Assembly: GCF_000739655.1 (NCBI RefSeq)
Contig: NZ_BATR01000010.1
Span: forward strand, 62,001 to 126,000
DNA length: 64,000 bases
From: Verrucomicrobium sp. BvORR106
Lineage (GTDB): Bacteria; Verrucomicrobiota; Verrucomicrobiia; Verrucomicrobiales; Verrucomicrobiaceae
Reading direction: 5' to 3'
The notes below the pieces were generated by a model, which had not been told where the DNA came from, did not search any database, and saw only the letters and a list, made by a program, of their open reading frames with translations. Below, piece by piece: positions 12,001 through 18,421 of this stretch. A program made the position numbers and the translations under genes. Numbering within the stretch: the first letter of the stretch is position 1; every line of letters starts with the position of its first letter.

Positions 12001-12267
12001 CGCGGCAGCTGACGAAGTTACCGCCAGTTCAGGAGTTTTATGCCCTTGGAATGTTATTGAAAAGGTGGCTGCCGAAGATGCGTTCCCTTCTACACCGACA
12101 ATTTGGGTCTCGTTGAATCCTTCAATCGCATTGAACAAATCATAGTGGTAGCCGGTGACCGGTTCATCACTCCACCGGGTGAACCACTTGGAATTTGTCG
12201 ACTGAGCTTGAATGGCACCTGTCGTAAGAAGGCTGGCGATCAGGGTGGTAAGAATCCAACTTTTCAT
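1..12267 (-). CDS. Giant secreted YD/RHS-repeat protein with calcium-motif modules and a transglutaminase-like domain (C-terminus beyond window)
   Basis: The frame is open from an ATG at 12267 to base 1 (4089 codons) with no stop in the window. A signal peptide (MKSWILTTLIASLLTTGAIQA) fits export. Residues about 50-110 look like a filament-type repeat (AAAVQAALQALPSVGNGNV). About eight modules follow at residues 466-2060; the central ones are roughly 212 aa. Each begins like 'VVWTSHVNTTSQG..GGLKKTAG', contains 'VVRYRKDG' strands and several end in DxDxDG motifs (DNDADGMPDSWE). Residues about 2133-2330 resemble a transglutaminase-like core with Cys2175. A DUF6531-like entry (NALTGEFYVDTLDLSLSGGA) starts near 2872. 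YD repeats (GYDAAGRR, YDAAGNA, YDGANRP) then continue to the left edge. It is the last visible gene of the RCC1-lipoprotein-YD operon. A toxin tip or other C-terminal effector cannot be assessed because that end is missing. Export and RHS-type shell are family knowledge; the role is unknown. Confidence 0.9.
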   Translation of the reverse strand, partial: MKSWILTTLIASLLTTGAIQAQSTNSKWFTRWSDEPVTGYHYDLFNAIEGFNETQIVGVEGNASSAATFSITFQGHKTPELAVTSSAAAVQAALQALPSVGNGNVTATLFGASPNPVYRIEFVGALAKTNVPECTASSTTLILPGRVVAYTLQEDAPQTRWTVVPLDGQIGLDLSADQVPSGLNPWYKKAALVTHHLPRKMHARPVRDGTYWRILHYPYQYPIASFGTGSEKSPLYLGKSYRFALVAGAQTPFLDTAGNSELAIFTFDKATGQLVSQTDLDLPNIPNASGLNPATGEQAEDVAEWQNFAEGGFQRSLNVVINGQTVLETSVQYVPTRADWQRWGALNTPSSNTSAFPLFLTHRAASKDYGFIVGYKSSIIAGNTSVPYTGEEFYPGGGSVLAQGSFGYAYAVDFDEPQPWQTTLLQAPQFNGKPLPPSYIGKTAEEIEHLSPELAAEFGNLFEGIRWTSLFNMSTSGGGSGGTELSKTGGSASAWDATALAEKVFYGDGIAQFRFKAGANSSIVAGSHSLLVLNNQIEIVEQGVASGIKISYSESDVISIQRHGVVVRYLKNGEPWHTSSVPSLGRVQVNALGLSVANLILSARYFGATDPDVDKDGMEDVWEEVYVLKNLSDEISSVAQFAPGADFDGDGVSNLQEFFDNTDASSTLSKALPVTWVSHVNTTSQGISGGLSKTAGASAYDADAVGSIKILEDGKVTFRAVAGSHFLLGFNAINSSRDYTDLDYAWHPQSNGALGVWEFGTNVFNAGTWTPSTVLSIQRIGDQVVYFKDGILVYASTVKTRQPLLVDTAFILVGSQVAEARYVTGDNDADGMPDSWEKNLLGAGATLADIQNFLPGDDLDGDLVSNLQEYLDRTNAASALSKMDYVAWANLVNTATVGTNGGIRKSAGAANTYDADAVSTKRIVGDGAVNFKVVPGYYVLLGLSAFNVDRNYTDLDYAIHPHPNGNVLIYEAGVQKADISPCNANTVFTIERSNGVVRYRKDGAVVYTSQTASSGALMVDTAFYTVNAAVAEARYDTGDVDNDEMPDMWELALLPSGSGLADIQAHLAGDDADSDGISNQQEYEDGTDPRSALSAAQPVVWTSHVNTTSQGIGGGLKKTAGSATAGDADAISNKRILADGRVTFKGKAGSHFMVGLNYANTSRDWPELDYAWHPQSNGTLGIYESGTHKGNVGTWSANTVLAIERKGDLVRYFKDGALVYISATRSSGPILVDTTLFYSNSEITEARFVTGDLDGDGMGDAWELANLPGSPGLTELGNFLPGADADGDGVSNLQEFTDRTNPQNPFSRMEPVVWTAHVNTTSSGTNGGLTKTSGATGNYDAEALSNKRILADGALNFKVVYGHYILVGFNNYSGDRNWTELDHAIHPHPTGSCYVVESGAYVYDLGIFTANTLFTIEREGAVVKYRKDGVLMYTSQSPSVGPVVVDNCFYQVGTAISEARYSTGDTDNDGYSDAWELAQLPAGATPTDLQNYTASVDTDNDGINDAQEYTDGTDPLDALSNAQPVSWTARVNTTIQGTNGGLKKTAGSGSAYDADAISTAVMPANGKLTIKAAAGSSLRVGFNQTNASRSHEELDYCVFFNSNGAAEVYESGTLKMALGTWNASTVVSIERINNVVRYRKDGVVRYESAAKSGGTLFVDTSFLNLNAEITYCRFNNGDVDNDGMADAWELALLGAGAGLTQLQNFTAGGDADGDGNSNLIEYQEGSNPNDVASFYEPVTWTLEDGALESANGKLIKTGAPMAENDASLQYAGAVGEKVVLANGGLRFKIESLAKQAAIGFGTNNSSTLVADIEYGIYALQDNTLHVYESGVDRGSFGSYALTDVFEVRRDGSVVSYWKNGVKFYTSLIPSSGGLVPDASIYTLAAGVSECRISGATIATSPNNLVNGWLEPVNWINHDGATEGVGGALTRTGNPSAAGDATAQFSGAISKKVIPGTGRLWFRFGQANLHAAVGLSKDEADKKSTKRTDLDYAIAGDNTGRLHIYESGTDVGDFGPYTTDDVLEIRRNASAGGAISYWKNGVKLRDAITSTQAVLFVDAAINSANAALAECRHEGAASANAILDQLVAAEQQTADLLSLDASPELRVHPILDAFVEDMGGDPMGMANFVLNDIELTDAIGLNERGQHDEASLNAAGINRGALGVYLERQGSPAEQCALLVYLLRRAGYPATYVFPAPNSLTLLDGTVSKILRTQVKGALRSDGTTNVPHEIPVNYPWVAFYKDGEWVHLFPWIKDTEIKEGLNLWDYMPETINSPSKWIRAYIYKHSSVYDANSAKESPMETLKRKFEAHLQANHPGKTFAQFGYSTNDRKHYHTRWQDFPRPWSVDLLKTPTLISNLAQMAGVFDTFEIQIKGVAPSTGAVSNLQKIGPFRTLDFHNRRMMVNSTDSAMTVTLEPFRPGTTTTSTFSNEPALINRQQVTISTASAAHESFQFEVLERRHRYIHPLLTASPLGDQSETFLQIGEGTVITKTLGVNRKDLCAFCPNAGRVTPQMVRIHLEESWKNNLAASPNDQLGRELAAYVMGMTYHQRTGESQRKMLELLKLSRVSVRSFGFGSLAANPQAGGAQMAPLLDMLNLHSVIIGGGAFRPDAGGQHVLLDQEFYGLFTLDASALEHLTIRKFFPEVATDAISTVELLHRTPAGQIVELTPQNYESIGEENRTFVHPVNSTSTTRKIREWAGGQWASIQQAFAPGAWDREFVRVFITPGPVSGAANTWHGVGALIVGRNEAAALIGKRLNGGYAGPVTHFNAANWTRPGTLTIEEAGYASLRFNPISTVSNDIFFDASTSLANSIRNMGSVALGNVSLDSRQYASVQNYVFNTNVGSLNSSQQSTLLINSTNFGNFGNGGVSNVNLVSDPVNALTGEFYVDTLDLSLSGGAMPLQIRRNYSSRNLADNSFGYGWKLSLMPYLLSEGDSDQKIYAAEMNGNVIAYTRDGSTNRWNVKWEDNPELNNTEHGRLHYNYILKTTESGKTIYRLYGNEGSVREFEIRTYPVSSGSTTINRQRPYLRKWSDHAGNYYEFTFYNTSGTSDYGQVRRIQCSNGSFVTFNYDITGHVTEIFTSDSRRIQYRYNDHGDLTEVIRPDGSTEKYEYALQEEVVNTTTNKKEWISTHLMIKETKPEGRVIINEYEMDSPTKYATSGRVTRQFSNVGKASTNTALDQPVPAANSNDPVAESYQPRLSARFNYANLTQNATTKKWTGYVEIFDAYDRKTVYHFVDNRLEKTVDALGYTESVEYYVDSGTQPAGGYRRSIKKRIDKRGLITEYKYDAAGNPNEVTVTGDLDGNPATTESATSTTTYNSRNLPTQSVAPDPVTGLATGRATTIAYNYAADPYLPTEIKVSLGGTTLTKTVTGYGDVGAGSVPFARGLAFSTSVGVDGDMAMTSMSYNRSGLLTESLQYSGANQAVAPNVITRYRYNLRQELEETEDAAGRKTRYAYDNMGRRIWEERLDAAGVQKGWNYVYYNQNGEVEWTDGPRYAPEDFTYARYDGMGRVVEEVMWRSRAKADGTGVEEVPGADLYATVKKTYNLFGDLIKTMDPRGNTTRLFYDATGRPTESRVYEGDWENGGAMLAKSSTSYNSELDGLGIPRDKSVTAKAPNGGVTTTWHTQAGKPWKQDNPDGTVLGWEYYLDGRTKKEPVSPSTYVLYEYQDATRQVTKTLKNYAGNVLGQPQVTTANSRGQVVSATDAAGNIVTSTYDQVGRPLEAFQPKAASDPNPALLASRQIYDAAGVVAIAENALGQRTVTEHDALGRPVRTQVREANQTVVQESSIVYLAGQHGVTTTSGVANTATAISSTAYTDNAGKGVLAINPGGSFSRTEYDAAGNAVAAHTAANLNGVAGFETTTTTTSYDGANRPRTTVLPDGAQVTMHYAYVTQGSGVVVSPSPADVILGTVVEKRMPSPAASSALAPVQGGFIEYQRLDSSGRLVTKSIKAGDGTSTREQTNYVYFPANAGKDAGLLQSYQQQVTTSGFRSHVYVYDEWRRVQTYTCGTSGQDDHVVRTFTYDDPRSLVTDLREDTRDGYTIVHRDYDAQTRVTSETVSLDGTVIRHLTNGYDAAGRRSSLEKGSSIA

Positions 12268-12311
12268 AGCGCTGGAAAATACTGACGGAATTTTTTTAGA
12301 GGGGGGATTGA

Positions 12312-12623
12312 CTATCGGGGGGCCTGATTGCGGTACTGCTCCAAGGCTTTCCGCCGGGCGGTATCACGTTGGCCAGGCGACTCCACAGGCGGATCGTCAG
12401 GCAAAACTGAGACACCCTTCTGCTCCGAAAGCGGCTCAACAGGTGATGGAGGTGCGGCAAGTGTTGGCACATCCGCTTTCACAGTTTGATCAGGGCTTGA
12501 CTGCGGTGCAGGCGGCGGAGACAGGTTCTCCTCAGGCCGTTCTTTTGAGCAACCAACGAGAAAAGTGAGCGTGAAAAGCAATGCGTGGGCAAGGAGCACC
12601 CTTAGTACGAGTGATTTACTCAT
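12312..12623 (-). CDS. Small predicted lipoprotein
   Basis: 103 residues. The N-terminus has a hydrophobic stretch ending in a lipobox, FLVGC, with Cys25 as the predicted lipidated residue. The mature part is low-complexity, rich in Pro, Ser and Glu, and ends in a short basic helix (RRKALEQYRNQ). It lies 12 bases after the stop of the RCC1 gene and 44 bases before the giant YD gene, all on the minus strand, so the three are probably co-transcribed. Nothing identifies a biochemical function. A role as a membrane-anchored partner of the YD protein is inference from position only. Confidence 0.75.
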   Translation of the reverse strand: MSKSLVLRVLLAHALLFTLTFLVGCSKERPEENLSPPPAPQSSPDQTVKADVPTLAAPPSPVEPLSEQKGVSVLPDDPPVESPGQRDTARRKALEQYRNQAPR

Positions 12624-12635
12624 GAGAAGATGGGG

Positions 12636-15398
12636 TCAGGGAACCTGAGTCCCGTTCACCGGGAAGGTGATGGAAATGTTGAGTTGACCGTGTGCTGGAT
12701 CATTCGGGCGACTGTCGCGATCATCCGGTATTCCATCACCGTCCGTGTCCTGGAGATTCGGGTTGGATTTCAGGAGGAACTCCCACTTGTTGCTCAGAGT
12801 GTCGCCATCGGATGAGTCCGAACCATTCTGCGACAGATTTCCGATATGCAAGATTTCCCACCAGTCCGGAAGACCATCGCCATTGGGGTACTCACTGTCA
12901 TAGGGAACAACTACCGTACCTGCTGAACTACGAATCGAATATGCGCCATTGGAGTCTTTGCCATAGACATTGAGAGGAAAGCTCCCCCAAGTTGTAGGAG
13001 TAAAGCTCAATACAGGGTTGACTCCGCTTACCGTCGACAGCTCCCGACCATAATGACTCAGCGTCAAAGAGCGGGAACTAGAGCTTGCTGTGTTCCACAG
13101 ATACTCCAGCTGCAACGTGCTCCCCAAGGGAAGGACTGTAGTATTGCCAACAGGAGACGATCTGGTTAGGAGTGGTGCAGGCAGCAGCAGATTGAATCCA
13201 AGCATTGGTTTTGGTGCAGTTTGCCAGGGGTTAATGCCCTCAGACAGATGGCCAGTAGGCCCATCAGCGCCATTACCATATGCGTTACCAATGACACTCA
13301 CTGTCCCATTCTCCTTCAACAAATAGGTATCGAGTCCGCCAAAGACACCAACCACACCACGCTCGATTGGCTCCGCATTTTGATCCAAATTCGCATCTCG
13401 GCCCCACCTGACCAACTTGCCGCTTTTTAGAAGTGCAAATGCAGATGAACTTCTTGGTATAATCATCTCCACCCCGTCGCCACCTGCTATCTCGCGCGGC
13501 AATGTTATGACGTCATAGGTTCCAGCATCAATTGCGCCATGATAGTTGCTCCCCCACCCATACAGCCCCCCATCCGAGGTCTTGCAAATCACTTGGCCTG
13601 AACTTACCGAAATCTGTACAGCCGCCTTTCCTTCGGGAAGTTGCGCTTTCACGGGCAGACTGCTAGCAGTAAGTGTTCCATCGCCGAGTTGACCTAAATT
13701 GTTCCTTCCCCAACTCCACACAGTCCCATCGGACTTCAACGCCACACCGAATCCATCTCCCGCTCCAATCGCAACATTAGATGACCCAAGAGAAGGCATA
13801 TGTTGAGGCGTCGATGAAACTTCAGCGGAAGGGTATTCACCCATACTTCCCCACCACCACACGGTCCCATCGGACTTCAATGCCATCGAAGTGACACCTT
13901 CAGCGCAAATTTCTTTCACGTTGATAATTCCATCTAAAATGGTCGGCGAGGGACTTAGGAGGAGATCGTCGTTTCCAAGTTCGCCATGCTCACCAAGCCC
14001 CCAACTGTGGACTCTTCCGTTGCTGCCCAGAGCCAAGCAATGGGTTGTGCCTGCTGCAATTTGGTCAATCGAACTGATGCCAGAAATCTGCGTCGGAATC
14101 GGTCGCCCGCCATCCCCCCCAATCCCCATGTCATAAAACGTGTTAGCCCCCCAAGAGCAAACAGTGCCATCAGTCCTTAAGACTATAGTAGCGCCTATAG
14201 ATTGGGCGATCGATTTTACACCTTCCAAACCTGTAATTTGAATTGGATTCTCATGCGTCAATGTGGAATAACCGATCATATCGTCCACATCAAACCCCAG
14301 GTCACTCATACTGAGAAATCCCGCCAGACCATATCCATTGAAGCCCCATCCTTGAACTGTCCCATCTGCCATGGCAACAATACAATGGAAGCGCCCAACG
14401 GCCACCGATGCTGGCGAGGAGATTCCTTCAACCACCTGAGGCGGCGTTCTTGTTGCCACATGAGGATCTATCATTCCCCATTGCAACACTGTACCATCAC
14501 TCTTGATTGCAATGTTTTTATCATATCCACCAACTTGGATTGCCGCGATACTGGACAATCCTGGCACTTGCATTGGAGTAGAAATGTTATCGCCTTGACC
14601 CCATTGCCTATACCCCCACACCCAAACTGTACCATCCGAGGCAAGTGCACAAGAGTGCAAATAGCCTGCGGAAATCGCTATCACGAAAGGCAGACCTGGC
14701 ACCTGGGTGAAGACATTGTTATCGTGCGATGCTTGTCCATATGCATTTGACCCAGCCGCCCAAACTGTGCCATCAGACTTAAGTATGAGGGTATGCGACT
14801 CACCTGCGGCGCAAGCAATTGCATCGGCGAGATCTGGATGTTTGAAAGGTTCGGTCGTCGGATAGGCCGTCGTTCCAAGTTGAAGATCCGCGTTTGCCCC
14901 CCAAAGCCAAACTTTGCCATTGGCGTCAACAGCTACAGAGTGTGCATAGCCAGCCGCAATATCAACCATGCCACTGGCTACAAGATTTGCCTGAACCGGA
15001 GTTGCCGCTACTGATCCTAACTGGCCCGACGTGTTGTCACCCCAGCTGTAGACATCCCCAGTATTAGTCATCGCCAAGGAATGCAGCCTCCCAGCAGCAA
15101 CTTTCGTGACTCCTGTGATTCCTGCAACTTGCCCTGGAGAATCCGAAAACACGTATCCCCCATTGCCCAGTTGTCCACTTCCGTTATCACCCCAGGCCCA
15201 GACGGTGCCATCAGGCTTTACCGCCAATGAATGCGAGTAATAGGTGCCAAGTTGCTTCTGTGCAGCTGGTGGAATTTGCGCATTGCCTGGAGTGGGGAAA
15301 ACTAATATTCCCAACGTGAACAATCCCAATACACAACCAAGCAATCCGTTCTGTTTCCGTGGACCATTAGCCTGAATGAGCATGTCTATGATACGCAT
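12636..15398 (-). CDS. Secreted RCC1-repeat (beta-propeller) protein
   Basis: 920 residues. Fourteen RCC1-type repeats can be counted between about residues 55 and 690, each carrying a variant of DGTVWAWGDNGSGQLG; the best copies are DGTVWSWGRNNLGQLG and TGDVYSWGDNTSGQLG. Fourteen repeats would make two seven-bladed propellers. An Ig-like segment follows, then a calcium-binding tail with DTDGDGIPDDRD. The N-terminus has a hydrophobic segment ending in GNAQ after a basic stretch, which fits a signal peptide. A second in-frame ATG at 15383 is an equally good start. Bacterial exported RCC1 proteins are usually interaction scaffolds. It is first in the operon with the lipoprotein and YD gene. Specific role unknown. 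Confidence 0.88.
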   Translation of the reverse strand: MRIIDMLIQANGPRKQNGLLGCVLGLFTLGILVFPTPGNAQIPPAAQKQLGTYYSHSLAVKPDGTVWAWGDNGSGQLGNGGYVFSDSPGQVAGITGVTKVAAGRLHSLAMTNTGDVYSWGDNTSGQLGSVAATPVQANLVASGMVDIAAGYAHSVAVDANGKVWLWGANADLQLGTTAYPTTEPFKHPDLADAIACAAGESHTLILKSDGTVWAAGSNAYGQASHDNNVFTQVPGLPFVIAISAGYLHSCALASDGTVWVWGYRQWGQGDNISTPMQVPGLSSIAAIQVGGYDKNIAIKSDGTVLQWGMIDPHVATRTPPQVVEGISSPASVAVGRFHCIVAMADGTVQGWGFNGYGLAGFLSMSDLGFDVDDMIGYSTLTHENPIQITGLEGVKSIAQSIGATIVLRTDGTVCSWGANTFYDMGIGGDGGRPIPTQISGISSIDQIAAGTTHCLALGSNGRVHSWGLGEHGELGNDDLLLSPSPTILDGIINVKEICAEGVTSMALKSDGTVWWWGSMGEYPSAEVSSTPQHMPSLGSSNVAIGAGDGFGVALKSDGTVWSWGRNNLGQLGDGTLTASSLPVKAQLPEGKAAVQISVSSGQVICKTSDGGLYGWGSNYHGAIDAGTYDVITLPREIAGGDGVEMIIPRSSSAFALLKSGKLVRWGRDANLDQNAEPIERGVVGVFGGLDTYLLKENGTVSVIGNAYGNGADGPTGHLSEGINPWQTAPKPMLGFNLLLPAPLLTRSSPVGNTTVLPLGSTLQLEYLWNTASSSSRSLTLSHYGRELSTVSGVNPVLSFTPTTWGSFPLNVYGKDSNGAYSIRSSAGTVVVPYDSEYPNGDGLPDWWEILHIGNLSQNGSDSSDGDTLSNKWEFLLKSNPNLQDTDGDGIPDDRDSRPNDPAHGQLNISITFPVNGTQVP

Positions 15399-15770
15399 AA
15401 CGGAATATCGAAATTGATGTTATTAAATCTCCCCTACCGAATGGCGGGCAGCATGCCACCCTCAAAGTGAGGGACACTCCCGGCCAGGGATCTCAATTAT
15501 CGGCCAGAAAACTCTTGGATTTCAACGGTCGACCGAATAGCAGACAAAGACTCGGAGGATTTACCTTTCGCCAAGACCGACGCGCACCTGAGTTTAGCGC
15601 GAGCTGATTGTGACAAACGCCGAGGAACCGAACAAGGTTCGGAAACAGATTTCATGGGAGATTTGGCGAAGGGGGGTTATGGGGTACGCCGATCCCTGAT
15701 ATCAGACAAAACCTTACCACCGCAAGCGAAAAATCGCTAAAATATGCTTTTGCAAAATGATTATGGTTTC
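15399..15770. other. Intergenic region between the gspE 3' end and the RCC1 operon
   Basis: 372 bases with no supportable gene; the best small ORF is about 28 codons. It should hold the promoter of the minus-strand RCC1 operon and the end of the gspE transcript. Short palindromes are visible: agcgaaaaatcgct at about 15724-15737 near the end of gspE, ctgatatcag near 15696, and ccgaac/gttcgg around 15628-15642. None is strong enough to call as a terminator or operator. Confidence 0.5.
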
Positions 15771-17591
15771 TTACTCCGCCCCGTGATCCTCGCTGGTCAC
15801 GCGCACAACCTCCTCCAACGTCGTCATACCATCGAGCACCTTTTGCCAGCCGTACTCGCGCATGGAGATGAAGCCGTCGCGGCGGGCTTGTTTGAGGAGA
15901 GTGTTGGCGTTGGCCTTCTGCGCGATGAGGTCCTGGATGGCCGGGGTGACCATGACCAACTCATAAATGGCAGTACGGCCATGGTAGCCGGTGCTGCGGC
16001 AGGCGGGGCAGCCGCTCGGGGCCGCTGAATAAATGATGTGCCCGGCAGGGATAACAAAGCCTGCGGCCGAGAGCTGCTCCGCGCTGTAATTAGCTGGCTT
16101 GCGGCACTGCGGGCAGAGGGAACGCACGAGGCGCTGGGCAATGAAGGCGCGGACTGAGGAACTAACCAAGAAGGGTTCCACACCCATTTCCACGAGACGG
16201 GTGATGCCACCGACGGCGTCGTTGGTGTGGAGGGTGGAGAATACCAGGTGACCGGTGAGCGAGGCACGTACGGCGATCTCCGCAGTCTCAAGGTCGCGAA
16301 TTTCCCCCACCATGACGACGTTCGGGTCGCCACGCAGGATGCTGCGCAGACCGCTGGCAAAGGTGAGGCTGATCTCCGGTTTCACCGCGATCTGCACCAC
16401 GCCAGGAAGCTTGTGCTCCACAGGATCTTCGATGGTGACGATACGGCGGGAGATGCTGTTGAGCTGCGAAAGGAAGGTGTAAAGCGTGGTGCTCTTGCCG
16501 CTGCCGGTGGGGCCGGTCACGAGCACGATGCCGTTGGGACGCGCCAGCAGCGTGTCCACCTTGGCGCGATACTCTGCAGAAAGGCCCAGCTTGGCCAGGG
16601 TGAACCGTTCCTGACCGAGGAGACGAAGGCTGATGCTTTCCCCCTCCACACTGGGGATGCAGGCCACGCGCACGTCGATGCTCTGGTTATCCAGCTTCAG
16701 GTTGATGCGGCCATCCTGCGGCAGGCGCTTCTCCGCAATATCGAGCCGGGCCATGACCTTGATACGGGCCAGCACGGAGGCTTGCAGGGACTTGATGTTC
16801 TCCGGCACGGGCACTTCATGCAGCACGCCGTCAATACGATAGCGGATGCGCAAGTTGTCCTGCACGGGCTCCACGTGAATGTCCGTGGCACGCTGGAGCA
16901 GGGCCTCGCGGATGACCTGGTTCACGAACTTCACCACCGAGGCCTCAGCGTCGTCGGCATCGATGACGTTCGCCTCGTCCCGCAGGTGGCTGTCGTCCGC
17001 GTCCATGTCGCGGGACTTCATGATATCATCGAAGGTATCCGCACCCACGCCGTAGAAGGCCTGAATGGAGCGCAACACCTCTTCCCGCGGGGCCAGAACC
17101 CAACGAACCGGCAGGGACACGGTGCGGGCCACAGCCTGACGGGCCATGAAGTCAAAGGGATCATAACACGCCAGTACCAGCACCCGGCCGGGTGAAACAG
17201 GGGCGGCGGGCGCGCCATCCTCCGTCACAGCAGAGGCAGCGGGCGCAGTAATTTCCTTAACACCAAGCGGCAGCAACCGATGACGCAGGGCAAGCCGGGC
17301 CGGGCAAAGACGCTTCAACTCTGAAGCCTCCTCCAGCTGGGGCTGCAACAGGGGCTCCCAGGGCCAGCCCAGCTCATCTGCCAGCGGCTGAAGCATCGCC
17401 TCCTCCACCAGGCCACGTTCAAGGAAAACATCGATCAGGGAAAGCCCCGCAGCATTGGCCTCCTGCGCAGCGAGCTTCAGATCCTCAGGATCGGCCACAG
17501 TTGGAAAAGCAGCACCGAGGGCAAGGGCAGGCATGGGGGGAGATACGGGTCTGGGTAGAAGCTTTCCGGCAGAGGTCAATGCCTGCTGCAT
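15771..17591 (-). CDS. gspE: Type II secretion / type IV pilus assembly ATPase GspE (PilB family)
   Basis: 606 residues. This is the cytoplasmic hexameric ATPase that powers pseudopilus assembly. The N-terminal part (about 30-100) looks like an MshEN domain. Walker A is GPTGSGKST at about 360-368, the Asp-box/Walker B region is VVMVGEIRD at about 425-433, and the His box is STLHTNDA at about 452-459. Two CxxC pairs (Cys493/496 and 528/531) form the usual GspE zinc site. A second in-frame ATG 19 codons downstream (17534) may be the true start; neither has a clear Shine-Dalgarno. It lies 24 bases after the acidic-tail gene on the same strand and is divergent from the gspK-J run, so the ATPase is transcribed separately from the rest of the machine. 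Confidence 0.95.
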   Translation of the reverse strand: MQQALTSAGKLLPRPVSPPMPALALGAAFPTVADPEDLKLAAQEANAAGLSLIDVFLERGLVEEAMLQPLADELGWPWEPLLQPQLEEASELKRLCPARLALRHRLLPLGVKEITAPAASAVTEDGAPAAPVSPGRVLVLACYDPFDFMARQAVARTVSLPVRWVLAPREEVLRSIQAFYGVGADTFDDIMKSRDMDADDSHLRDEANVIDADDAEASVVKFVNQVIREALLQRATDIHVEPVQDNLRIRYRIDGVLHEVPVPENIKSLQASVLARIKVMARLDIAEKRLPQDGRINLKLDNQSIDVRVACIPSVEGESISLRLLGQERFTLAKLGLSAEYRAKVDTLLARPNGIVLVTGPTGSGKSTTLYTFLSQLNSISRRIVTIEDPVEHKLPGVVQIAVKPEISLTFASGLRSILRGDPNVVMVGEIRDLETAEIAVRASLTGHLVFSTLHTNDAVGGITRLVEMGVEPFLVSSSVRAFIAQRLVRSLCPQCRKPANYSAEQLSAAGFVIPAGHIIYSAAPSGCPACRSTGYHGRTAIYELVMVTPAIQDLIAQKANANTLLKQARRDGFISMREYGWQKVLDGMTTLEEVVRVTSEDHGAE

Positions 17592-17615
17592 TCAGCAACG
17601 GCAGGCAAAAAGCGC

Positions 17616-18275
17616 CTATTCCGTCACCGTGACTTCCTCTTCCTCGTCATCATCATCGTCGTCGTCATCATCCCCATTGTGGAAGCCCTGACGCTCCAGC
17701 ATGAGGCGGATGGCCTCGGAAGCCTGGCTCAGGCTCTGGCCCTTGTAATTGGCACGGTTGGTCTCCTCATCGTCCAGATTGGCTTTGATTTCCGAGAACC
17801 CTGCCGCACCGATGCTGCCGTTCAGAGCAGGGCCTTCCGCCTCGCTCTCGTCATCCGCGCTCACAGACATGCCGGTGAGAGATTTGGCCACGCGGGCATC
17901 GAGCGTGTAAGTGGGTCCGCGCACATGCACGGTATGGTTGATATCACCCATGGCCACGAGCGCGCCCATGGCGGTGCCGGCTCCGAGGCTGGCAGAGATG
18001 ACGGCTTTCTTGTCCCCATCGCCACTGATGGCGGTGAAGAGCCGGCCTCCTTCGGAAGCCTCCACGTACACGCGCTCATCGTCCGTGCTGGTCAGGAAGA
18101 AGGTGCCGCTGCCGCCCAGCAGAGGCGCCACAAAGTAGCCTCCGGTGAAGGGGTGATAGTTGATGCCCTTGTCCTTGCGGAAATCGAGCTTGTAGATGAG
18201 CACCTGCCCCTGCGCGGACGACACCGCGGCCAGGGTGAGAAGCAGAGCCAGAAAAAATGAAAGGGGGCGGATCAT
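17616..18275 (-). CDS. Exported protein with an extreme Asp/Glu C-terminal tail
   Basis: 219 residues. I do not recognise a family. A clear signal peptide ends near SSAQGQ (about residue 24). The middle is a beta-rich domain with 'LDFRKDKGINYHPFTGGYFVAPLL' features and 'TVHVRGPTYTLDARVAKSL'. The C-terminus contains nine Asp followed by four Glu, then VTVTE. It sits directly upstream of gspE on the same strand and divergently from gspK, so a link to secretion is plausible from position only. The acidic tail could bind calcium or a basic partner; this is speculation. Confidence 0.8.
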   Translation of the reverse strand: MIRPLSFFLALLLTLAAVSSAQGQVLIYKLDFRKDKGINYHPFTGGYFVAPLLGGSGTFFLTSTDDERVYVEASEGGRLFTAISGDGDKKAVISASLGAGTAMGALVAMGDINHTVHVRGPTYTLDARVAKSLTGMSVSADDESEAEGPALNGSIGAAGFSEIKANLDDEETNRANYKGQSLSQASEAIRLMLERQGFHNGDDDDDDDDDEEEEVTVTE

Positions 18276-18421
18276 TTCCCCTGAGGCTACCGGGCTGGTT
18301 TCCCGGTGTCAAACCTTGTTCCGTGGCAGTTGTGGTAAAAACAGGACTTAGATTCGTGCTTGGCACCAGGCAAACCACCGTGGAGAATGTCGCGCTGCGT
18401 TCGCCCCCCCATTTGACGCCG

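Noticed and set aside
1-15398. Tc toxin complex
   Set aside because: YD repeats and a propeller are present, but there are no TcA- or TcB-like domains, and the visible architecture with DUF6531 and lectin-like modules is different.
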